In this document: positions 54,970-64,000 of the stretch, piece by piece
Layout of the letters: each line of letters begins with the position of its first letter
Position numbering within the stretch: position 1 is the stretch's first letter
Assembly: GCF_002575655.3 (NCBI RefSeq)
Contig: NC_053037.3
Span: 571,060,880 to 571,124,879 of the forward strand
Source: Aegilops tauschii subsp. strangulata
Lineage: Eukaryota; Streptophyta; Magnoliopsida; Poales; Poaceae
Length of the DNA stretch: 64,000 nucleotides
Direction: 5' to 3'
The notes under the pieces: model-generated
Databases searched by the model: none
Seen by the model: only the letters and a program-made list of their open reading frames with translations
What the model was told of the DNA's origin: nothing
Program-made: the position numbers and the translations under genes

Positions 54970-56090
54970 GGGTAATTGCAACCCAGGTACACAAACTTGG
55001 CAGGTGGGTTCAGTTTGGTTAAAAAAACTTTTAAAATGTACGCCACGGGTACCACAACTTGGCTTTTATGTTCATCCAAGTACAAATCAATCCTGAGCCA
55101 ACACGTGGACGCCGAGTAGGCAGGTTGAATACGCTGGGCTGCTTCGCTGTTTTACAAAAGTCCTCCCGCAAGGAACTAAAATTTTGTCATAGGATCCATG
55201 CGGACGAATTAACTAGATAACTCTTGTGCAAATAAGCATGAACATTACATAGTCATCAACATATGCAACAAATTAGATAGAAAAGAATGAAATTTACAAA
55301 TAAATATTTAGCTTCTTATGAAAATATTTAGCGAGTTTATGAAAAATTGTCGAAGCAACCCCAGTGGTTATAATCACATTTATACATGAAATATCATTTG
55401 GCTGGGGCGCTCTCACTTGGCATCCCGCGTAAAGCTTTTTGGCCTTTTTGGGAATGGTGCACCGGTGATGGATGCATGCAGCAATCGACGATGTGAGCAT
55501 ATGTTCCGATCATGAAACGGAAAGTTGACATGGTGAAGTGGCACTGTGACGACTGCCCCTGATCTCGAATGCGGTCTGCAACATCAACCACACTCAAACC
55601 CTTGCCCAAACCCTAGGTAATCCCTACGTCCGTCCAGTAGCAAGTTAGGACGAGGAGGACAGAGTAATTACCGTAATCTGGTGGCTGTCTTGGTAATCAG
55701 GACCATAAACGGGATACACCAACCATGGGTCATGGGCAACGACGATGAGGTCGCCGAGGTGACTTGGGACCACAAGGTTCGCTAGAGGTCTATCTGAGGG
55801 GAGCAACACACGTGTGCCTCCTGCAACAGTGGCGGCAGGGGGTTATCTGGTTAATTCGTTCCCAAGGAACCCGCGATAGCATTTTAGTTCATTGCGAGAG
55901 CTTTTTGCAAAAGTGTGGAGCAGCCCCGAGCATGCCTCCTGCCTAGCTGGCATTCACGTGTCGGCTCTGCGTCGATTTATACCTCGGGTGAACATAAAAG
56001 CCAAGTTGTAGTACCTGCAATGCATGTTTTCAATGTTCTTGTACCGAACTGGACCCAGCTGCCAAGTTTATTTACCTCGATGCTATTACC
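54970..56090. mobile_element. Mutator-like long-TIR element, about 1.1 kb, possibly a Pack-MULE
   Basis: The first 155 bp and the reverse complement of the last 155 bp align along their whole length. Left: ggtaattgcaacccagg, aaacttggcaggtgggttca, acaacttggcttttatgttc, gccaacacgtgg. Right, reversed: ggtaatagcatcgagg, aaacttggcagctgggtcca, acaacttggcttttatgttc, gccgacacgtg. Long TIRs of this kind mark Mutator-like elements. No transposase is present. The internal 800 bp contains gene-like sequence on the minus strand. The 9-bp target duplication is not clear. The element ends about 340 bp upstream of the predicted DRM start codon. Confidence 0.75.
55400..55790 (-). pseudogene. Gene-fragment-like sequence inside the Mutator-like element
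   Basis: On the minus strand 55785-55674 reads ANLVVPSHLGDLIVVAHD then PWLVYPVYGPDYQDSHQIT, directly followed by gtaatta, a possible splice donor. A second open stretch at 55609-55400 includes GLSVVDVADRIRDQGQSSQC. These look like exon remnants of a host gene. I do not recognise the parent, and there is no start or complete frame. Confidence 0.35.
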
Positions 56091-56427
56091 TCATAGTACA
56101 ATAGGATAGTAGTAATTTTACATTAACTACTATGCTCTTAGTTTTTTTATATATTGAAAAGGATTCCATATCAGGTATAATTGATTTTGGTCTACTGTAA
56201 AAGCACTGATTTATATCGAAATTTGGATGAAAGAACTTGTCATACCTGTTGAGGTCGACAGCTATGCCTAGGCTAGCACAATTATTGATACTGTGCTTAT
56301 ATACTTTCCTGCAGCTTGTCCCTTAAACCCCCACTTGCCCATTGAGAGGTTGTGTAACCCGTCCTGTCTTCACTTCAACCGCGCAAGGACACATAAGATT
56401 GCGCCTTCCCATTAGTGCGTCTGGGAG
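56091..56427 (+). promoter_or_regulatory. Likely promoter and 5' UTR of the DRM gene
   Basis: 337 bp between the Mutator-like element and the first predicted start codon, with a TATA-like run (tttttttatatattg, about 56141-56155) and a C-rich leader. The assignment rests on position. If transcription starts farther upstream, the Mutator-like element would lie inside the transcript. Confidence 0.35.
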
Positions 56428-59400
56428 ATGGAGCAGAGGGCCTCTACGCCAAGAATGGCGGTATGCTTCTCTCTCCTTCCTCTTGTCTAGTGATTTTCCT
56501 ACATAAATTATTATGGCATTGAAGTATTATTAGGAAGCTCTCGTACAGCCTCCATTCAGATGCGGAGCAGCCTCTCATCATTGTTTGTTATTGTTGGCTT
56601 GTATGTCTGTGTGTGATCGATTCAGTTTTTCATATGGGTTTTTGGTGGTATCTTCAACAGAGAACCCTTCGTCATTCCATTGTGCCGTTGTCCCTGACAC
56701 TAGAATTATCCTGCATCATCTTCTAGATGCAAACCTTGCGCTTCTCTAAGAAAGGAACGGGCTCTCACGTGTAACAATCGACTCTCACGTGAGATCAGCG
56801 CCGGCGCAATGCATGAAGCGTCCATTTCTTCGTCGTCGCCGAGCAGCTCCTCCAGTGTGTACTTGAATCTGCCATGATCATCCTCCGCTGTGTCAACACC
56901 TTCTTAGCCGTTGTAAAGATTGCGGGCCAAGAACCCCTCTGCCGCCTCAGCATGTCCCTGGTACTGCCCTCATAGTTCTTCAATTATATCGGCTATGAAC
57001 CCCAGCCGGATCCACGTCATCGTCAGCCACTACTCCGTCGGGCAGCCTTCGTCGGACATCAATCGGCGCTTGATCTCCTCAAGAATTCTGCGTTCTTCGA
57101 GGGTCGGTTCTTGGCGGTGTGGAGTTTGGGGGCGTTGAGCATTGGGGTTTCCACCGGACTTGACGTTGCGTTGGCTGTCTGGTTAACTCTTCAATATGTT
57201 TCTCTAAGAAAAGAGATTCTTTAATCTGTATGCCGTACCGTGGGATGCCAAAGAGATTACTTGCCCTTGTTCGCATTTTCTCACGTTGAGCATGCATCAT
57301 GATCACACCAAGAAGGTCAGTCGCTTTGCCAAAAAGTGTGAAGTCCACTTTCATCTCTAAACTCTTTGGTTTGTCTATGATTAAACCCCCAGCCATATAT
57401 CTGACTAAGATTCAACCCCCAACTTCCAAATCCGTTAAGGATTCAACCCTGCCCTCGGCCCGACGCTAGTTTCCGATTAGGATGGGGTTGACCATGTTGA
57501 CCACCCAGTCAGCATGTCCTGTTAACCTAGTCAGGTAAAAAATATGATATAAAGACATACCTAGTCAAGAGATTGATGATCTACAGACACAAATTGATAA
57601 AAATATAAAAAGAGGAAGGAAAAGCATGACTCCAAAAAGTCATGCCAAAGCGACGGTAGCAAGCATCAACATGCAACAACACCAACTGTCACCTCTAGCA
57701 CCATAGGAACTGAAGAGAGGTTCTTCAACGGTGGTGCCTCTGGAAAAGGAACTACGCCTCATGTCAACATTGTTAGATCCAACAATTGAAGGCCAGATCT
57801 AGGGTTTTCACCCCAAAGATCAAGTCCGAGCAAATTGCAATCAATGCCTTGAAGAAGGGAATGTCGTGCAAACACCGTCATTTCAAGGTACAACCAACTA
57901 ATGTGCCGATGCCATATGGCAGGGTTATAAGCATGGCCGTCTCATGTAGGTTGGATTTGCATTTTTGTTGGAATCAACATTCATGGCGGGTGCATGCTGA
58001 TTTGGGTGATGGTCTTGCGCAGTCATTCTCATCTTTACTGGTTAAATGTGCTTAATTAGAGGAAGCATGACAATGTTGCTAGTCACCTCGGCTCTCATGT
58101 ACTGGACTTGGAATTACGAGAATGCCTTTTTGTTTCCCTCTCGCTCGCTCGATTTCATGTAAATGGCTTATTCTGTGGATGATTTATAATATTTCTAAGA
58201 GTTAATCTCTGTTTTTAACACATACTAAAAGTAATACATACCGATGACTGAGTAAAAATCAAACTAACATGATGTAATTTTTTTTAATTTTTCTCCGTTG
58301 ACATTGAAAATGCTGAATAATTGCCTCTTTGACCTCACCAATTGTTCCTGGAATGCAAGCTGAGTTGGTAGGATTGACTTGCGCTTGTGACGTCCTCTTC
58401 TTAACATATTCTTCGATAGAGCTGGCATGGCACTATTGTTGTTTCCGCTTTTGCTTGCTTGATTTGACATGTGGAATGCCACATATTATGTTTCCATCTC
58501 ACCTTCTCAATTTGACATAAATTGTGTGATCGACATCAAATTTGTAGCTTTCTAATGGTTCAACTTTATTGCTCGAGGGTCGACCATCTTCGAGATACCC
58601 TCTCAGAATTGTTGGGGGAAATAGTTCGCTTTCAACACTAAACATCATATCATCCTATCCTAAATGCCTATTTTTCCCAATACCCTGGCCAAGAGACCAC
58701 TCGAGAATCCGCACGCTGGACAAGAGGGGGATTTTCATTTGTACGTGCTCTTGACAGCTAGTTCCCAAAGCACACTCATGTACCGCCAATAGCTATGCGT
58801 CATTAATTATGTTGCTACCAAGAGAAACATAAAAATGCAGGAAGTTGCTAGCTATAATGACTCAAGACCAAACAAACATGTTTGTCTAGCCAAGAGAACA
58901 TTCGGCTATTGTTGTGCGGGTAGGACAGGACTTTTCAACTCCACTCACTCTGAACAACCGAGTTCCATAGCATCCTCATGCACTGCACATGGCTACATGG
59001 CATGAGTTACTTCACTACCGAGGGTAACACACCGATGTAGCAAGTGACATGAACATACTTAAGACAAATAAAACACCAGATAGTATACTTTTCTCTCTCT
59101 TTCTGACATTAATTGTTTGTATTCTTTCCTCCATATGGCTCGCGGAATTGGCCAGAAAGCAAGACCTCACATAATTAGTTGCCATGCATGTTCATCATCT
59201 TAAACACATCTTACCAATGCGGCCGGCCATAATGGCACTTGCGCACGTTCCATCTTGTGGATACTGAAGCTTGTTGATCCTACACCTGTATACGAACCTT
59301 GGGTATGATGTTTTCTTCTACTTCATACTCTACTTCAATGGAGATTGCATCATGTGTACATGAATAAGTCATGTGACTTTGTTATCATGTTTCCATGTGT

Positions 59401-62400
59401 GGATGGTAACATATCGAGAAAGTGTGTAATAGTTCTTTTTAGGTAGCATCGCATTTTTGCTCGCACACAATAGTAAATACAATGAGGGCCAAGCATGCAT
59501 GTGTAGTAGTATGTCCTATGCTAATGTTTGTGTCGCTAAAGTGTGGAAGTACAAAGGACAAAAACATGTCCACGTGACATGTAAGTGCTCTGCATGGGAA
59601 AATATAAAAAGGAAAGAGAACAAGTTTGCGATTGTCATGTCCAATTATGTAAGTGAGTCAAATAATATGGCCCATAGTCAACTTAGGTGTGGTTACAATG
59701 ATCTTACGGTTATGCTTTGTTGATTGAAAGATGATCCTCTAGATTAACAGCCAGATGTTTTGGTTTCTTTGGGAATGGCTTTGTTTTCTCTTGTTAACTT
59801 GTCATGTACTTTTAACATATAATGGATTACAAATTTTTGTATGCTGTTCATGATGAAACATTGGCACTCCTGTGACCAAACAATTCAATTATCATGTTGA
59901 TACTCTTCAATAAGTTTATGTTGTTAGTTTTATGTTACAGTGATCCACCTATATGGTCCAAAACTCCTACTTCTCTCGCACCCCACCTCATGCATTTGAG
60001 CTATTGATTTGGACTTCAGACTACCATTTTTAATCAATTTGATACAAGCATCATCAAGTTGATAATGGACAAACCTGGTCAATCTGATCAGCTTTTTAGG
60101 TTTACCAACTTGATCACTCTCTTTCCATAAAATGGCCCCATTACGTATAACCGATTCTACTATCTAGTGAACTATTATAATATGAAAGCTAGCATACTTC
60201 AGTTAAATAGGAATCCCCGTTACTTGAAATTAAACAACTTATAATTGTACTCATGTACATTTTTTGGCCATTATCTTATGGCCGTGTTGTGACAGTGCCG
60301 ATGGGAGTTTGTTCACTAAAAAAGGTGGTCTTTCCTTCTAGCTTTTTAAGTGGTCTACACACCAAACTTGAATTGTTATACTAATTTCATGCTAGAGATG
60401 TCAATTGTGATATCTTGTTGTTGTGACAGTGCAGGATAAAATTATTGTTCTTCTCCTCAATTGCTTTTTCCTTGGTTTGCTTCAATTATTCATTTAGGTG
60501 TGCTTAACTCATCTCACAGGGATGGACAAGTGATAGCGATGATAGTGATAAGTTTGAGTGGAAAATTTATGGTGAGGCTGAACCCTCATGGGCTCCGGCC
60601 TTGAGGAATATAGATGCTCCAGGCCCGTCCACACTTGTGCATGAGGTAGTAAATAATTGTGTACTCAATTACAGGAATTAGCCATGACTTGTTTTTATTA
60701 GTGTGATATTTTTTATGCAACTATCTAAAGGGTTCTAATCGGTGGGCCAACGAGGAAAGGTCATCTATTTATTTAGTCAAGGCATATGTTGGAATGGGTT
60801 TCCCAAAAAAGATGGTTGTGAAGGGCATCAAGGAGATTGGTAATACTAAAAGACACCGATTCATTTCATTTGTCTTGTTATGTTTGCACCTTGTGTCTAA
60901 CCAAGGCTTTTGCTTTTGCTTTCAGGGCATAGTGATGGAAATGCATTGCTCGAGCTACTTCTCACATATAAGGTATTTGCCTTTGTGCGTTATTACTGAC
61001 TTTATCACATGATGCTCTTGCTTCATGGTAGCAAGGATCAAATGTTAGGATCAGCGATGTCAAATGTAGGCACTTGAAGATGATGATGATCTTGATTTTG
61101 AGAATCCGGATGGCGATGACGATGCTGGTGATACAGAGACCGACTCTAATGGTTCTAGTGATGAGGTCGATAATTCCTTTTCCCTATTTTAGTAGTTGAG
61201 AATTCTTTAACCATATGTATGCTAATAAATGTGAAATCTTTGACATGCATTCCTTGGGCACCCCCTATACATACTGTTTTAGCATTGTTTTTTTTTGCTT
61301 CTAGCGTTTCATTGGTGTATAATTGCATTGTGAAGTTTGAGCAACCATTTTTTTACATAGAATTATCATGTTTAAGTTTTACCATGTAAGAGTGATCATA
61401 GGAAGTAAGTTTGAATACCATTAGGACAATGTCTCCCGCAAAGTAATCAAACGAACCTACAGGTAGTAGAAACTAAATGTATTATTGGGTTGCTTGTTTG
61501 TCATTTTCATGAATTAGAACATTTATTTCTGTTAGACACCACTCCTTTTCTCATTAGTTCCTATACATTTGAATATTAGTTACAAGCCATATGATTTGTG
61601 GAGTTATGATGCTACAAGCAAATACTATTACATGTGTTGTAACTTGTAACCAAGAGATGATTTACACATACTACAAGAACTTTAACCTACAGAAATCGAA
61701 AATTATACATCACTTATTCTCTTTGATTTATTTTCTAGTCCATGATATAGTATACAATAGGACTTAGCTAACAAGAGTTCAGGAGAAATAGAAGCTAAGC
61801 TTAAAGACCGAGTTCTAAAGAAAAAAAGGAAGAATATAGTTGGACCTAAATAATTCTATCATGCGCTCGAGTAAAGTTTGTGCTGCGACCCAGCACATCA
61901 CATTTCTATAGAATCTAAGGAGGCTTGGAAACTACCATGTAGGTTAGTAAGAACTAGGTCTTAAAGAACTAAACCACATTGTTCAAGATTCTTATTTTGA
62001 CTTTCAGTTACACAAAATGAACATAATACTAGAGACGTTTATTACATATCGCATCAGTGGCATCAAACTTCCCTCCACAAATAGCCTCAGGAAGAGTGGG
62101 AAATGCATATATGATGTTACTAATTTATGATGTGATAGCTGAATTTCCTATTAGTTATGAAAATAAACTTTGCAACGAGAAATCCTATTGCTCACTTCAT
62201 GGCTAGATATATGTAATGCCTAAAAAACGGTAGAGAGTGTTTATTGTCTTTTACACATTTACACCTGCTCAGCAAAAAGATATTTCTTTATGGCAATGTC
62301 CTCCTGAAGACATACACATGCATTTGCCTCATCATCCATCCGTTTTTATCTTTCTATCACGAAAGCAACATGAAGAGACCAGATGAATGTGTTTCACCAC

Positions 62401-64000
62401 TATTATGCATCCTGCATAGAGTGCCATTATATTAAACAACAAAGTTAGACATGTACCTTCACTTTATTCCAGTCCAGCACAACTAGTACTGTAAGTAGTT
62501 CTTTCAAGCATAAATTGGGAAGCATTTGTTAATGCATATAGTGACTCTCGTAATGAAGTCATTCTCAATTAGTATCAGAGAATAAGAAGTTGAGTCCTAA
62601 ATTATTTCATTGATTTAGTTCTCGGTTACTTTTCTATTTCTTATTTCTTAGGTAGTCTGGGCTATTCATTTCTTGATCACTCATTAGTTGCAGCCCCCCC
62701 TTCTTTTCTCCGTCCCTATATGTGTCGCTATGTAATCATATTTCCCTATTAGCAGTCACTTATTTGGCATTAAGAAGTCAGTAAAATATAAAATGTGTTT
62801 TCTAATCTTAGTTTTTGTTGTACTTTTGTGTAGTTTCTACGGGAGATGTCAGAGAAGGACGAGAAGATCAAATCATTAGTAGACATGGGATTTTCTGAAG
62901 ATGAAGCAAATATGGCTATTACAAGATGTGGTATGACTCTTTTTGGAACTGTTGCCTTAACTTTCCTTTTTCCAAGAAAGGCATCTTAAATTTCCTAGGT
63001 GTGGATGTTGATTTATGGGAATTAGTTGATTCGCTAGGTGCACCACGAATTACAGAAGATAGTCATTCCAGAAACATATCTGACCATCAGGTACCTATTG
63101 ATTTGCTGTCATTTGTATATGAAAACACTTACGCTCTTGAAATTTGATGTAACGACACTGTAATATCTGTAAATTTCCCAGGTCACAGATCAATGCTTTG
63201 ATTTATTTGGAGGGGGAAAGAAAGCAAGATTGATGGAAGAGAGCAAGAAAAAGAGGAACCGGTATGGAGGTAGAGCACAGGGAAATCAACCCTCCTTGGA
63301 TGGTAGCCATGATGAACCAATGCCTCTCCCAAATCCAATGGTTGGCTTTAATTTGCCAGGTTATTTGCAACCATCAGTTACCCGAATACTTCCTAAACAA
63401 GATACTGGACCACCCTTTTTCTACTATGAAAATGTGGCCCAAGCTCCTAAAGGCGTATGGGCAACCATTTCAAGATTTCTTTATGACATTCAACCTGAGT
63501 TTGTGGATTCTAAGCATTTGTGTGCAACCGCAAGGAAAAGAGGCTACATCCATAATTTGCCAATTGAGAATAGATCACCCCTTCTTCCTGTGCCCCCAAA
63601 GACCATATTCGAGGCATTCCCTCATTACAAGAAGTGGTGGCCTTCATGGGACCTGAGAACACAACTCAATTGCTTGCGAACAAATATCGCAAGTGCGAAG
63701 CTGACAGAACGGATCGGGCGTGCTCTTGCAAGCTCTGACAGTCCACCGGCTCGAAGTGTTCAAAAATATGTCATGAATGAGTGTAGAAAAGGGAATCTTG
63801 TCTGGATTGGAAAGAACAAGGTTGCTCCATTGGAGCCCGAAGAGATGGAATATCTACTCGGTTTCCCAAAGGATCACACAAGGGGACTCGGCATCACGGA
63901 GAGATACAAGTCTCTCGGCAACACATTTCAAGTTGATACAGTTGCTTACCACTTGTCAGTTTTGAAGGTCATGTTTCCCAATGGAGTTAATGTGTTGTCC
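56428..64000 (+). CDS. DRM2: DRM-class de novo DNA cytosine methyltransferase, 5' part (cut by window edge)
   Basis: Exons: 56428-56460 (MEQRASTPRMA), 60520-60645, 60782-60839, 60926-60972, 61070-61165, 62834-62930, 62999-63090 and 63182 to beyond 64000. All junctions are GT-AG and in phase, giving 456 residues so far. Acidic start: GWTSDSDDSDKFEW. First UBA-like region: VGMGFPKKMVVKGIKEIG, then HSDGNALLELLLTY. Acidic linker EDDDDLDFENPDGDDDAGD. Second UBA: MSEKDEKIKSLVDMGFSEDE. The rearranged catalytic domain shows motif VI (PPFFYYENVAQAPKGVW), a VIII-like block (RKRGYIHNLPIENR), IX (LEPEEMEYLLGFPKDHTRG) and X (RYKSLGNTFQVDTVAYHL). It breaks off at GVNVLS, just before motif I and the catalytic PC loop. 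DRM enzymes methylate cytosines in all contexts in RNA-directed DNA methylation in the nucleus. The 4.1 kb first intron and the two-codon start-exon alternative (ATG at 56455) are the uncertain parts. Confidence 0.85.
56461..60519 (+). other. Large first intron of the DRM gene
   Basis: 4,059 bp between the predicted start exon and exon 2. It contains the decayed minus-strand frame described separately (56760-57396). An AT-rich remainder follows, with weak internal similarity between about 58680-58800 and 58890-58990 (ccaagagaccactcgag/ccaagagaacattcggc; tcatgtaccgccaatagcta/tcatgcactgcacatggcta). No other gene was found. Confidence 0.5.
56760..57396 (-). pseudogene. Decayed gene-like frame in DRM intron 1, family unknown
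   Basis: Minus-strand open text runs SLEMKVDFTLFGKATDLLGV, then REKMRTRASNLFGIPRYGIQ, then EKHIEELTRQPTQRQVRW. After a frame break there are acidic segments such as YTLEELLGDDEEMDA. It is interrupted by several stops. The composition resembles a host protein gene and not a transposase. I cannot assign a family. Confidence 0.3.
61166..62833 (+). other. DRM intron between the acidic linker and second UBA exons
   Basis: 1,668 bp, AT-rich, with no gene, tandem repeat or transposon terminus that I can support. Confidence 0.6.

Noticed and set aside
61032..61165. Apparent frameshift in a DRM exon
   Set aside because: Using the acceptor at 61068-61069 gives an in-phase 32-codon exon, so no frameshift is needed.

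Overview
This is eukaryotic nuclear DNA from a grass, very probably a Triticeae species (wheat, Aegilops or barley group). Intron-containing genes are separated by nested transposons of types typical of that tribe: a Stowaway MITE, Angela/BARE-type Copia with 1.7 kb LTRs, chromodomain Gypsy with 2.7 kb LTRs, a giant CACTA element, and Helitrons with hairpin-CTAG ends. No bacterial, organellar or viral genes are seen.

Layout. (1) 1-1068, minus strand: the 5' part of a gene with two B3-like regions, carrying one in-frame TGA. (2) 2375-42974: a short-LTR Copia element of about 5.2 kb split in two by a roughly 35.4 kb CACTA transposon (4275-39688). The LTRs at the two far ends and the near-identical target duplication (cggat/tggat) show that the halves belong together. 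(3) Inside the CACTA: repeat-rich left end (4275-8340), a GRF zinc-finger gene (8621-9382, plus), a decayed TNP2 transposase gene (9859-13376, minus), a long acquired middle section (about 14.4-31.9 kb), a TnpA-like second transposon gene (32503-38096, plus) and a GGGCC-motif right end (38400-39688). (4) The acquired section holds two Helitron 3' ends in opposite orientation, a decayed gene with 36-residue repeats that is interrupted by a MITE-like insert and by a complete Angela element (16273-25006, TSD gcagg), and a long-TIR element (28686-29786). (5) 43846-54702: a complete but coding-defective chromovirus-type Gypsy element (TSD cctag) with an extra ORF upstream of gag. (6) 54970-56090: a Mutator-like long-TIR element that appears to carry a host gene fragment. 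(7) 56428 to the right edge, plus strand: a DRM-class de novo DNA methyltransferase gene, in frame in my exon model, cut by the window edge just before its SAM-binding motif I.

How it fits together. The nesting gives a relative history: palindromic array, then Copia, then CACTA, then the MITE-like insert and Angela. The CACTA kept the two genes such elements usually need, TNP2 and TnpA, but both look damaged, so it is probably immobile unless helped in trans. The only clearly cellular genes are the B3-like fragment and the DRM gene. DRM enzymes act in RNA-directed DNA methylation, the pathway that silences elements such as those surrounding it, and one such element lies a few hundred bases upstream of the predicted DRM start codon.

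Limits: splice sites, family names and decay calls come from reading the sequence by eye. No database search or alignment program was run.
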